Assembly: GCF_005405425.1 (NCBI RefSeq)
Contig: NZ_BJEA01000011.1
Span: 104,991-168,990, forward strand
Reading direction: 5' to 3'
Length of the DNA stretch: 64,000 nt
Source of the DNA: Lactiplantibacillus modestisalitolerans
GTDB taxonomy: Bacteria > Bacillota > Bacilli > Lactobacillales > Lactobacillaceae
Shown: positions 55,590-63,789 of the stretch, piece after piece
Layout of the letters: every line of letters begins with the position of its first letter
Position numbering within the stretch: position 1 is the first letter of the stretch
Made by a program: the position numbers and the translations under genes
The notes under the pieces: model-generated
What the model was told of the DNA's origin: nothing
Seen by the model: the letters and a program-made list of their open reading frames with translations, nothing else
The model's database searches: none

Positions 55590-55974
55590 CTGTGCCAATT
55601 GGTGTTGAGGTTGCCGCCAGCAGCGGGTGTAACCGGGTGGCTGGAACACTGCGGGCATCGATTTGAGCTCACTCAGAAAAAGCACTGAGCAATCTCAAAT
55701 TCGAGCCTTATTCTAAGCCGGAAGCAGCCCACTTCCGGCCAAGAATAATTTCGCAGTTGAGCCGTGGTTACACCCGCCGCTGGCTAGATTGGCTTTTATA
55801 CTGAGTTCGACGGACTACTATAGTAAGTTTCAATCAATAAAGATAATCTTGCAGAACGACTACTAAATTTAATCAAATGAAGCATAATATTGCTTATTTT
55901 ACTAGTCACAGTGAGCTTATTGAAAACTCAACTGGCGACCTTCTTAGCGGATTAGCACCATATATTATAAAATC
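55590..55974. repeat. Long non-coding direct repeat, copy B
   Basis: The second ~385-bp copy, upstream of fabH and matching copy A in order and orientation. The closing stem is CCAGCAGCGGGTGTAACC with GGTTACACCCGCCGCTGG, and the inner stems are conserved. The terminal hairpin is CTCAG/CTGAG (55672-55676/55685-55689) where copy A has ACGGGG/CCCCGT: different bases, same pairing. Its left end CCAATTGGTGTTGAG recurs in the cysS leader. Confidence 0.8.
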
Positions 55975-55984
55975 TAAAAGTCAA

Positions 55985-56024
55985 GAAGGTCACGCGCCGT
56001 TTACGTATCCGGCGCGTGACCTTC
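55985..56024 (-). terminator. Intrinsic terminator after the PTS IIB gene
   Basis: GAAGGTCACGCGCCG pairs perfectly with CGGCGCGTGACCTTC around a 10-base loop. On the minus strand it is followed by TTGACTTTT. Confidence 0.85.
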
Positions 56025-56039
56025 AATTATTAATGTAAC

Positions 56040-56555
56040 TTAACTTTGTGGTGCCGAAAAACCGTTTTTAGCCAGTAACGGCATCACGTCCACCCGCTTA
56101 TCCGTTGGGACCTTCTGGGCAAAAATCTTCAGCCCCGCAGTGGATAACGCGTACAACGCCGCTGCTTCATCCGGCCCAACCGCAATCGCATTGGTGACCA
56201 TCACCATACCGGCGGAATAGGCTAAGCTACCAATATCCACGCCGGTCGCGGTTAAATCAATGCCGCCGGCCACTAACCGCGCCATATTTTGGGGCGTATC
56301 CGTCAATAACAACGGTTTAACCCCGTCAAACAGCGGATTTTGATAAATTTCAATCATTTTATCAACGGTGATGACGTTCGCGCGAACACCCGGGGGCGCT
56401 GCCTGAACAATCAACATCTTTCGTAGGGTATCGTGCGCAACGATGTCCGAAACGACTAAAATCCGATTGGGATTCACCGTTTTCGTCCAAACCGTCGCCA
56501 CCTGTCCGTGCAGGAGCCGACTATCGATCCGCGCTAATCGAATATCCATGGTCAT
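56040..56555 (-). CDS. PTS mannose-family IIB component (separate)
   Basis: A 171-residue IIB with the phosphorylated histidine in [16 protein letters not shown]. It is related to the B half of the fused IIAB at 62349-63323 but is free-standing. It overlaps the IIA gene and ends the manR operon. It may pass phosphate to a sugar or serve only to signal to ManR; the context favours a signalling role, unproven. Confidence 0.87.
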   Translation of the reverse strand: MTMDIRLARIDSRLLHGQVATVWTKTVNPNRILVVSDIVAHDTLRKMLIVQAAPPGVRANVITVDKMIEIYQNPLFDGVKPLLLTDTPQNMARLVAGGIDLTATGVDIGSLAYSAGMVMVTNAIAVGPDEAAALYALSTAGLKIFAQKVPTDKRVDVMPLLAKNGFSAPQS

Positions 56556-56971
56556 TACAACTGATCATCTCCATGTTCTTGGAGTAACTCCAAGTGCTTA
56601 ATCCCAATCTTTCCGGTTTCCTCCAAGTGGGCAATCACTTCAGCGAGTGGGCGATCCCGAACCGTGTACGCTTCAATCAACATCGGTAGGTTTAACCCAG
56701 TGACCAACCCCATCCGTTCAGTGTGTTCGGCAACAATTTGGCTAGCCGCGTTAAACGGCGAGCCGCCCCACAGATCGACCAGGAACAAGACTTGGTCGGT
56801 GGCATCAAACTGCTGCACCGCTTCAGCCAACTTCCGGTTTAAATCTTCCGGTTCTTCATCCAGTTGAAACGTCACGGTCGCAACTTTCTGTTGGTCCCCG
56901 AAAATCATGAACGACGATTCCACGATTCCCTGCGCAAACTGGCCGTGACTAACAACGACAAACGCTAACAT
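56555..56971 (-). CDS. PTS mannose-family IIA component (separate)
   Basis: A 138-residue IIA with the active histidine near the N-terminus (VVVSHGQFAQGI) and [18 protein letters not shown], as in mannose IIA. AGGAGGGTC precedes the ATG. It lies 53 bases after manR and before the IIB gene. Confidence 0.88.
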   Translation of the reverse strand: MLAFVVVSHGQFAQGIVESSFMIFGDQQKVATVTFQLDEEPEDLNRKLAEAVQQFDATDQVLFLVDLWGGSPFNAASQIVAEHTERMGLVTGLNLPMLIEAYTVRDRPLAEVIAHLEETGKIGIKHLELLQEHGDDQL

Positions 56972-57024
56972 GCATGACCCTCCTCTTAATTTAAAACAGT
57001 TTCACCTATAAATCAGCTAGTAAA

Positions 57025-59853
57025 TTACTGCGCCACTACTTGGGCTTGATGCGTTTCTAATAACTGCACGATGTAATAATTTTCAGCGGCAGAAAATGTT
57101 AACTGCAATTGATTTTGAATTTGTTGATTGGCTTGGTGCACTACTGGGAACCAAGCCGAATCCTTAACGCCCGGCAATTCTTCGGCCGGGGCGGTAATTT
57201 CATCCTTAATCGCGGTTCGTTCCAGCGCGCCCGCCAAGTGCATGATCAGGTCGATTCGAAACGCATTGGTCATCGGCGCGTTCATGTGCTGTTCAATCGT
57301 TTGACTGTACTGCCACAAAATTGTCGTTAACTTCCGCGGATTCAGGAACGTAAAGTAGTCGCCCAAGTAACGCTCACATAGTTCCGGTGTCAATTCCTGG
57401 GCCTCAACGTCACTTGTTTGGGGCGCATCTAATCCGGTCGCTAGTTGATCAATAAACTTTTCACCGCCCCCCTGAAGTAATTCCTCCAGCGAGATAAACG
57501 GCACGTCTAGCTTAGGCTGGGTGATCCCCGTCGCGGCGATAATTTGGTAAGTCTGAGCAATTTGATTGAGCCGCGCCGTCATGTTAACGACTGAAATTGG
57601 GAACACCGTGATGCCTTCAATAAAGTTTTGCGCCAGCAAACTGTCCAAGATCGATTTGATGCGCTCCGCGGTACCAACCCCGGTCGAGCAAATCGCAACG
57701 ATTGCCCGTTGCGCCGTATCATCGTGGTTCGCAACCGCTGGCTTCACGGCTTTCTTCTGGTCCGTTACCGGTAAATTGCGTGAAATCCGTGAATAGCCCT
57801 TAAAGCCAACCAGTTCTTGGTAAATGGAGTCCAAATCGCTATCAATTAAACTGGCTTTCCGCACCGCTTCCAAGACGACCGGCGTTGTCACCATATCAAT
57901 CGTCCGGATGGCAATGCCAGTTTCCTGCTCAATTCGTTCGCCAAACGTCGTTAACGAGCCCATGTCTACTAATAGCAAGACCCCGTTACCGGCGTCTAGC
58001 GTTTGCACTTGTTTTTTAACGTGGGCGTACGCAACGGTTGGGTCCATATCAAGCGGCATGTCAAAGGCCCGTACGTCAAAATCGTCCAACAGCTGGCCGA
58101 CCACCTGGGTCATCGACGAGGCCGTACTCATCCCGTGGGCCGCGACCAACACGCCCACCTTGCCATTTAGTTGCATGGATTTCAGCGAAATCAGCAAAAT
58201 TGCGAGGTAATACACCTCTGACTTAGGAATTGGTAAGTGGTAGCGGTCTTCTAAGCCGTGCTTCAGAACCTCGGCCGCTTTAATTTCGGCCGGATATTCC
58301 TTCACCATCGCCAACATATCCGAGCTCATTTGCCGCATCGGTTTACCAGCTTGAATCCGCTTAATAAACGAACTGACGTGCAAACTAACCGCATAAATAA
58401 AGTTATCCTTAAAGTTGTAGCCCAACATTTCTTGGATTGTCTCCTGGGCGGTCTTCGTAAAGTCAATCACGTCCTGGTCAACGATTTCGGCCAGCTTATT
58501 TTCAGGTGACACTTCCATCTGCGTCTGTTTATAAAACGACTTTAAATGTAAGTTAATATCGGTCGTAATAAACCGGTTAATGTGGGCCTTATCCAGCCCT
58601 TCGCGCCGCAGGAGGGCCGCCTTATCACCGATAATTTCATATAAGTTATACGGTAACTCATAGTTATCGTTTTTATTCCGAATTGGCGCGGGCCCGTCGT
58701 TAGGTTTCACGATTAAAACCGGGTCCAACAATTCAGAAATCGCGCCCAGTTCGTGCCGATTAGACGCCACCGTCATTAAACCACTCCGAATATTTTGGGG
58801 TAGGTCGTCCATTGTAATGTTGATTTCACTGTCGTTTTCAATGCTGTTAACGAAGCCCTGCGCACAAACCAGTTGAATATTTGATTTTAACTGACCGACA
58901 TTCCCAAACGTGACCGACCCAAGGAGGGCTTGCACCACGTCTTCCGTCAGCCGGACCTGCTTATTGATTCGGTTAGCTTCAATCGATAGGAGCGCTTTCA
59001 ACAATTCTAAACGTTCCTTAGCCGAACGGTTGTTAAACGCGGGCAGTTGAATCGTAATTGGAATCCGGCGGACAAAGGTTTGCAGGAGCGTACTTTCTGG
59101 GTCCTCGGTCGTCGCACAAACCAACCGAACGTTGGCATGGTGATTTTTGGCCGTTTCACCTAACCGTGAATAGGTTCCGTGATCCATGAAGTAGAAAATC
59201 ATTTCTTGACCCTCGGGCGGCAAGCGGTGCACTTCGTCGAGAAAGAGCATGCCGCCATCCGCTTCCTGAATCAAGCCGTCCTTGTCCTCATTAGCGCCGG
59301 TAAAGGCCCCCTTCACGTACCCAAATAGGTGCGACATTAACAGCTCCGGGTTATGGGCGTAATCGGCACAGTTAAACGTAATCAGCCCCTGCGGATTAGT
59401 GAGCACCTTTTGGGTTTCGGCAAAGCGGTACATCGCGTTGGCAAAGTACGTTTTCCCCGAACCAGTTGGCCCGATAATTAGGGTGTTGAGCCCCCGCGGT
59501 GGATATAAGATCGCAGCCTTTGCTTGCTCAACTTGATTTTCAAGGCTTTCGTGAGCCCCAATCATATTACTAAAAATATCAGGCGCCCCCGACGTAACTG
59601 GTGCAACTTGCGAACGCGTCGCCTGATTGGCAGCGGGCGTCACCACCGAATCATTAGCCGCCAGCGTCGTTTGAACGTAGTGCACTGGCCGGCCATCCAG
59701 TTTTCGTAACCGCCCCTCCCGTACTAACGTATTTAGTTCCTTACTAACATTTGGGCGGGCAATCGCCATAGCATTGGCAACCATCGCCGTGGTTAACCCC
59801 GCAGCGTCGCTGTGTTGACAAACATATTCAAAAATCCGGGATTTTCTGGACAA
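57025..59853 (-). CDS. manR: Sigma-54-dependent PTS activator ManR/LevR-type
   Basis: A 942-residue regulator. In order: a winged helix N-terminus, an AAA+ domain with Walker A GPTGSGKTY and GAFTGA (the sigma-54 contact loop), LFLDEVHRLPPEG (Walker B region), a PRD, an EIIA-like domain (VLVAAHGMSTASSM), an EIIB-like domain (VAICSTGVGTAERI) and a second PRD. TTG at 59853, eight bases after AAAGGAG, is preferred over GTG 59862. It should drive the -24/-12 promoter of the adjacent PTS operon. Confidence 0.93.
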   Translation of the reverse strand: MSRKSRIFEYVCQHSDAAGLTTAMVANAMAIARPNVSKELNTLVREGRLRKLDGRPVHYVQTTLAANDSVVTPAANQATRSQVAPVTSGAPDIFSNMIGAHESLENQVEQAKAAILYPPRGLNTLIIGPTGSGKTYFANAMYRFAETQKVLTNPQGLITFNCADYAHNPELLMSHLFGYVKGAFTGANEDKDGLIQEADGGMLFLDEVHRLPPEGQEMIFYFMDHGTYSRLGETAKNHHANVRLVCATTEDPESTLLQTFVRRIPITIQLPAFNNRSAKERLELLKALLSIEANRINKQVRLTEDVVQALLGSVTFGNVGQLKSNIQLVCAQGFVNSIENDSEINITMDDLPQNIRSGLMTVASNRHELGAISELLDPVLIVKPNDGPAPIRNKNDNYELPYNLYEIIGDKAALLRREGLDKAHINRFITTDINLHLKSFYKQTQMEVSPENKLAEIVDQDVIDFTKTAQETIQEMLGYNFKDNFIYAVSLHVSSFIKRIQAGKPMRQMSSDMLAMVKEYPAEIKAAEVLKHGLEDRYHLPIPKSEVYYLAILLISLKSMQLNGKVGVLVAAHGMSTASSMTQVVGQLLDDFDVRAFDMPLDMDPTVAYAHVKKQVQTLDAGNGVLLLVDMGSLTTFGERIEQETGIAIRTIDMVTTPVVLEAVRKASLIDSDLDSIYQELVGFKGYSRISRNLPVTDQKKAVKPAVANHDDTAQRAIVAICSTGVGTAERIKSILDSLLAQNFIEGITVFPISVVNMTARLNQIAQTYQIIAATGITQPKLDVPFISLEELLQGGGEKFIDQLATGLDAPQTSDVEAQELTPELCERYLGDYFTFLNPRKLTTILWQYSQTIEQHMNAPMTNAFRIDLIMHLAGALERTAIKDEITAPAEELPGVKDSAWFPVVHQANQQIQNQLQLTFSAAENYYIVQLLETHQAQVVAQ

Positions 59854-59895
59854 CTTAGCCACTCCTTTATATAAGTCCCTTCGCGTTAGACACCG

Positions 59896-59945
59896 GTGTA
59901 TTAATACACTTTGATACTCTACATTCTACCACACAGTGTATCAAT
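59896..59945 (-). promoter_or_regulatory. manR promoter with inverted-repeat operators
   Basis: On the minus strand TTGATA (59939-59944) and TAGAGT (59916-59921) are 17 bases apart. The -35 overlaps GTGTATCAAT (plus strand 59936-59945), and a perfect palindrome GTGTATTAATACAC lies at 59896-59909 near the start site. The GTGTATCAA word recurs ahead of the PTS operon. Confidence 0.6.
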
Positions 59946-59989
59946 GCCGGTCAATTTTTCTGGGAGCGCTTCAAAGTGCTTTAAAAAAA

Positions 59990-60016
59990 GCGGGTTGAGT
60001 CCGTCACTCAATCCCG
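59990..60016 (-). terminator. Intrinsic terminator after manO
   Basis: On the minus strand GCGGGATTGAGT pairs with ACTCAACCCGC (one bulge) and runs into TTTTTTT. It separates the PTS operon from manR. Confidence 0.88.
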
Positions 60017-60036
60017 CCAACGGTTAACTTAACCGC

Positions 60037-60426
60037 CTATTTCAAATACTTATCCTTGTTACGGCCCTTGCCTTTAAAAATGCGACCCATAACTTGGAAA
60101 AACGATAACGATTTAACAATGTGATCGGGCTGAATGTACACGCGTACCGCGCGCAACACCCGCTTCGGATCCTTTGAAGAAAACGTAAACTGACCGTTCT
60201 TCTTCGTCTGGAAGGCAAACCGCGGAATCCACTTGCCCTTAAACATGACGGAAACCACGACCCGGTCAACTTCCGTCCAAGGAATTTGGATGAAGTTTTT
60301 AACGTTCCGGTCATCGTAAAACTCAAAGCCCTTATCGCCGACCATAATTTTACCGTAGTCGGTGAGTCCCAGATGAGAATTGCCGTCCATGACCAAATCA
60401 ACTTTGGTATTCAGTGATTGAACCAT
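60037..60426 (-). CDS. manO: ManO family protein (DUF956)
   Basis: A 129-residue DUF956 protein with GLTDYGKIMVGDKGFEFYDD and IQIPWTEVDRVVVSV, encoded after manLMN in many lactobacilli and thought to modulate mannose PTS expression. It follows IID with a terminator-like hairpin between. Confidence 0.88.
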   Translation of the reverse strand: MVQSLNTKVDLVMDGNSHLGLTDYGKIMVGDKGFEFYDDRNVKNFIQIPWTEVDRVVVSVMFKGKWIPRFAFQTKKNGQFTFSSKDPKRVLRAVRVYIQPDHIVKSLSFFQVMGRIFKGKGRNKDKYLK

Positions 60427-60506
60427 CTAACTTGACTCCATTTCTTTTGCTTGATTACCCTGATTATACGGCGTTACGGGACCGGATGCAAAACCGGACC
60501 GTGAAC

Positions 60507-60538
60507 AAAAAGGATGAACTCCACGAGTCCATCCTTTT
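60507..60538 (-). terminator. Intrinsic terminator between manN and manO
   Basis: On the minus strand AAAAGGATGGACTC pairs with GAGTTCATCC (one G-T pair) followed by TTTTTG. Partial read-through would supply manO. Confidence 0.75.
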
Positions 60539-60574
60539 CGCGTCTAAGTCTGTGACTCAGATTAAAACAATTGC

Positions 60575-61489
60575 TTACATTACACCAAGTACATGCATAA
60601 CAACCCCAAATACGAAGAGGCCTAAGATAATGACGATTGGTGAAACCTTCTTCTTGAGTAACCACATGCATAAGAAGGTTAAGAGTAAGGCAGCCAACCC
60701 AGGAATCAATTGATTCAAGTTGTCTTGCAACGTCGTGGTCTTGTACTTATCAAGTGACAAACCAGCTTGTTGTTCAGTTAAAGCTTTCTTGATTCCTTCA
60801 CCACCTGAAGGTAAGTTAGCCCAGTCAATGTAGGCCCCTTCAGATTGTTTGATCGTTGAAACTTTAACCGGGCTGAAGTCCACGTTAACCCACCGTTCAA
60901 TTAAGGCGGCTAAGATGAACATCCCTAAGATGGAAGCACCCTTAGTAATGTCTTGTAAGATCCCACCAGATAAGTCTTCGGTAATCTTTGACCCGGCTTT
61001 ATAACCGAATTCTTGCGTGTACCACATGAAGCCCATCCGAATTAAGTTCCAAACTACAAAGTACAGAATTGGTCCTAAAATGTTACCAGTCATCGCAAGT
61101 GAAGCCGCTAAGGCCCCAACGATTGGCTTAACCGTGTACCAGAACACTGGGTCCCCAACACCGGCTAACGGTCCCATCATACCAACTTTAACCCCTTGAA
61201 TCGCAACGTCATCGATTGGTGCCCCGTTAGCACGTTCTTCTTCAAGTGCTAACGTAACCCCGATAACGGGTGAAGCCAAGTATGGGTGGGTGTTAAAGAA
61301 TTCCAGGTGCCGTTTTAAAGCAGCGGCCCGGTCTTCTTTAGTCGTATATAATTTCTTTAATGCTGGAATTAATGAATAAGCCCAGCCACCGTTTTGCATC
61401 CGTTCGTAGTTCCAAGAACCTTGGAGGAACGTCGAACGCCACCAAACATGGATACGATCGTTTTTAGATAATTTAACTTGATCAGCCAT
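60575..61489 (-). CDS. manN: PTS mannose-family IID component
   Basis: A 304-residue membrane IID with the family start SKNDRIHVWWRSTFLQGSWNYE and GVKVGMMGPLAGVGDPVFWYT. It forms the sugar channel with IIC. It is 18 bases after manM. Confidence 0.95.
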   Translation of the reverse strand: MADQVKLSKNDRIHVWWRSTFLQGSWNYERMQNGGWAYSLIPALKKLYTTKEDRAAALKRHLEFFNTHPYLASPVIGVTLALEEERANGAPIDDVAIQGVKVGMMGPLAGVGDPVFWYTVKPIVGALAASLAMTGNILGPILYFVVWNLIRMGFMWYTQEFGYKAGSKITEDLSGGILQDITKGASILGMFILAALIERWVNVDFSPVKVSTIKQSEGAYIDWANLPSGGEGIKKALTEQQAGLSLDKYKTTTLQDNLNQLIPGLAALLLTFLCMWLLKKKVSPIVIILGLFVFGVVMHVLGVM

Positions 61490-61507
61490 TTTTAGTTTCC
61501 TCCCTTA

Positions 61508-62314
61508 TTAATACTTGTCGATAATGTCGCCGACAGGATCACCCGTATTGGATCCGCCACCATTGCTGGAACCACCAGTCTTAGAAAGGGTTAAGTAGAT
61601 CAATGCGAGGGAGACACCGATGGCACCTAAACCAATCAAAGTGATTTCACTAACGGCTGCTAAAACGAACCCTAAGGCGAAGAATGGCCACATTTCGCGA
61701 GAAGCCATCATGTTGATAACCATTGCATAACCAACGGCAACAACCATCCCACCACCGATTGACAAACCATCAGTCAACCAGTCAGGCATTGCGTTTAACA
61801 TGGCTTTAACGGGACCCGCACCAACGGCTAAGATTAAAGCGGCTGGAATGGCAATCCGAACACCTTGCATGCAGATGGCAACCCATTGCCAGAAATCAAG
61901 CTTTCTGAAGCTACCTTCTTCAGCGGCCTTGTCCATGATGTGAACAATCCCAGTAGCAAGCGTACGAGCGATAATCGTAAGTAACAAACCAGCAACGGCC
62001 AAAGGAATCGCGATCGCAATCGCTGAGTCAACTCCGGCACGGCCTTGGCCACCTAATACTAAAATAATAGCTGATGCTACGGCGGCTAAAGCGGCATCGG
62101 GCGCAACGGCGGCACCGATGTTTGCCCAACCTAAGGCGATCATTTGTAATGAACCACCCAAGATCATGCAAGGAACTAATTGACCGGTAACTAAACCGAT
62201 TAACGTACATGCAACAACTGGTTGATGGAAGTGGAATTCATCCAAAATACCTTCCATACCAGCTAAAAATGAGACAAGTACGACTAAAATCACTTGAATT
62301 GCATTCAAATTCAT
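61508..62314 (-). CDS. manM: PTS mannose-family IIC component
   Basis: A 268-residue membrane IIC with several helices and the conserved CTLIGLVTGQLVPCMILGGS. A Ser/Gly/Asn-rich C-terminal tail precedes GDIIDKY. It forms the translocation unit with IID. Confidence 0.95.
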   Translation of the reverse strand: MNLNAIQVILVVLVSFLAGMEGILDEFHFHQPVVACTLIGLVTGQLVPCMILGGSLQMIALGWANIGAAVAPDAALAAVASAIILVLGGQGRAGVDSAIAIAIPLAVAGLLLTIIARTLATGIVHIMDKAAEEGSFRKLDFWQWVAICMQGVRIAIPAALILAVGAGPVKAMLNAMPDWLTDGLSIGGGMVVAVGYAMVINMMASREMWPFFALGFVLAAVSEITLIGLGAIGVSLALIYLTLSKTGGSSNGGGSNTGDPVGDIIDKY

Positions 62315-62348
62315 GATTATAATCCTCCATTTTTTCTGATAGACTGTA

Positions 62349-63323
62349 TTACTTTTGTTCGTTCAACATGTTTTGTGCTTTTTGCAGAATGTTGTTCATG
62401 TTGTCCTTATTGTCAGTTGGCACTTTCCGAACATCAAATTCGATGCCCTTGTCGGCTAACTTCTTATAAGTATCAATATCTTCCTGACTGAAAGCTAAAA
62501 CCTTGTTTGGTTGAACTTTCCCAACTGAATGGGCCATGGAGCCAATGTTCAACGTCTTAATCGGAACACCACCGTCAATCGCAGTTAATGCGTCTTCAGG
62601 GTTTTCAAACAAGACGAGGGCCTTTTGACCACCAAAGTGTTTGTCATCCTTAGCAATCTTAATCATTTGCTTGATTGGAATAACGTGGGCTTTGATTCCG
62701 GCTGGCGCCGCTTGTTTAATCATGCTGGAACGTAATTCATCTTTGGCAACGCTGTCAGAAACAACGATAATCCGTGTTGGGTTGATCGTCTTGCTCCAGG
62801 CAGTGGCAACTTGACCGTGTAACAACCGTGAGTCGATTCGGGCCAAACCGTATTCCAATTTCCCAGGACGGCCAGCGTTGTTTGCAGCGGGTGCTGCGGC
62901 CGCAGCCTTCGTTTCCTTAGGAGCCAATGCTTCTGGGCGAACCTTGACGCCGTCCTTGGCCGTTTCAATGATGTGGGTCGCAATTTCGTGCGCCGTATCC
63001 ATTGATAACCGTGAAGCGTAGGCTTCGATGAGCATTGGCAAGTTCAAACCGGCAACGATTGCCCATTTGTCCTTGTGTGCTTCAAACAAGCCGTTAACTT
63101 GGTTGAATGGTGTGCCGCCCCAAAGGTCGACTAGGAATAAGACTTGATCTTGATCGTCGAAAGAAGCAATGGCTTTTTCCAACTTAGCCTTGATGTCGTC
63201 AGGGCCTTCGCTAGGCATCAATGTAACCGGTTGAACATTTTCTTGTTCGCCGAAAATCATTGATCCGGATTGATAGATGCCTTTAGCAAATTCGCCGTGA
63301 CTAGCAATGATAATGCTTACCAT
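62349..63323 (-). CDS. manL: PTS mannose-family IIAB component
   Basis: A 324-residue fused protein. IIA has the active histidine in [18 protein letters not shown] follows an Ala/Pro linker ([14 protein letters not shown]) with the phosphorylated histidine in [21 protein letters not shown] at 63323 follows AGGAGGTAC. It is the first gene of the sigma-54 operon. Confidence 0.95.
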   Translation of the reverse strand: MVSIIIASHGEFAKGIYQSGSMIFGEQENVQPVTLMPSEGPDDIKAKLEKAIASFDDQDQVLFLVDLWGGTPFNQVNGLFEAHKDKWAIVAGLNLPMLIEAYASRLSMDTAHEIATHIIETAKDGVKVRPEALAPKETKAAAAAPAANNAGRPGKLEYGLARIDSRLLHGQVATAWSKTINPTRIIVVSDSVAKDELRSSMIKQAAPAGIKAHVIPIKQMIKIAKDDKHFGGQKALVLFENPEDALTAIDGGVPIKTLNIGSMAHSVGKVQPNKVLAFSQEDIDTYKKLADKGIEFDVRKVPTDNKDNMNNILQKAQNMLNEQK

Positions 63324-63409
63324 CTTTGTACCTCCTATTGATTCGTTACAGTCATATAAAATTGAATAAATAATATCTAAAAACAACCGTAACTAATTTT
63401 GTTTGATAC

Positions 63410-63423
63410 TGAAAGCGCAATCT
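63410..63423. promoter_or_regulatory. Cre-like site in the manL leader
   Basis: TGAAAGCGCAATCT matches the CcpA consensus except at the last base. It lies between the sigma-54 promoter and the start codon, where CcpA would act as a roadblock. Confidence 0.5.
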
Positions 63424-63445
63424 TTTTTGCTCTCACTTATATACA

Positions 63446-63462
63446 TGCAATTACCGTGCCAA
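63446..63462 (-). promoter_or_regulatory. Sigma-54 (-24/-12) promoter of the mannose PTS operon
   Basis: On the minus strand TTGGCACGGTAATTGCA is a near-perfect -24 (GG) / -12 (GC) element, about 120 bases ahead of the manL start. Confidence 0.92.
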
Positions 63463-63560
63463 AATACACTATTTATAAAGTCCCAATATAATAGGCTTTT
63501 GGTCAATACACTATCAATAATACAGTATTAAATATATTGAATTGTGTATCAAATAGCGTA
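63463..63560. promoter_or_regulatory. Upstream activator region with repeated GTGTAT-type half-sites
   Basis: AATACACTAT occurs twice (about 63463 and 63505), with AATACAGTATT and GTGTATCAAA (63544-63553) between and after. This spacing upstream of a sigma-54 promoter fits ManR binding. A matching word lies at the manR promoter. Confidence 0.55.
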
Positions 63561-63744
63561 TTTCTTAATACAAACTTATTAATCAGTATCTTTTCTTTAA
63601 AAAATTAATCCCACTAAATTAACGCGCACCGCCACCCTTCTATTAAAGATCGACGTTTGTTAGCTAGCTTTATTATAGGCCGGTGTAATTTAGAGCTAAA
63701 GTAGATGCACAGTTCAAGTGTATGGACCAACTTCTGATATAAAG

Positions 63745-63775
63745 AAGGCCTCAATTCACATTGAACTGAGGCCTT
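63745..63775. terminator. Hairpin in the right-hand gap
   Basis: AAGGCCTCAATT pairs with AACTGAGGCCTT (one mismatch). On the minus strand it is followed by CTTCTTTAT, so it may end transcription from the right. Confidence 0.55.
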
Positions 63776-63789
63776 AGTTACCATCTATT

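Noticed and set aside
59961..59974. TGGGAGCGCTTCAA as a cre site near manR
   Set aside because: It has several deviations from the consensus; too weak to list.
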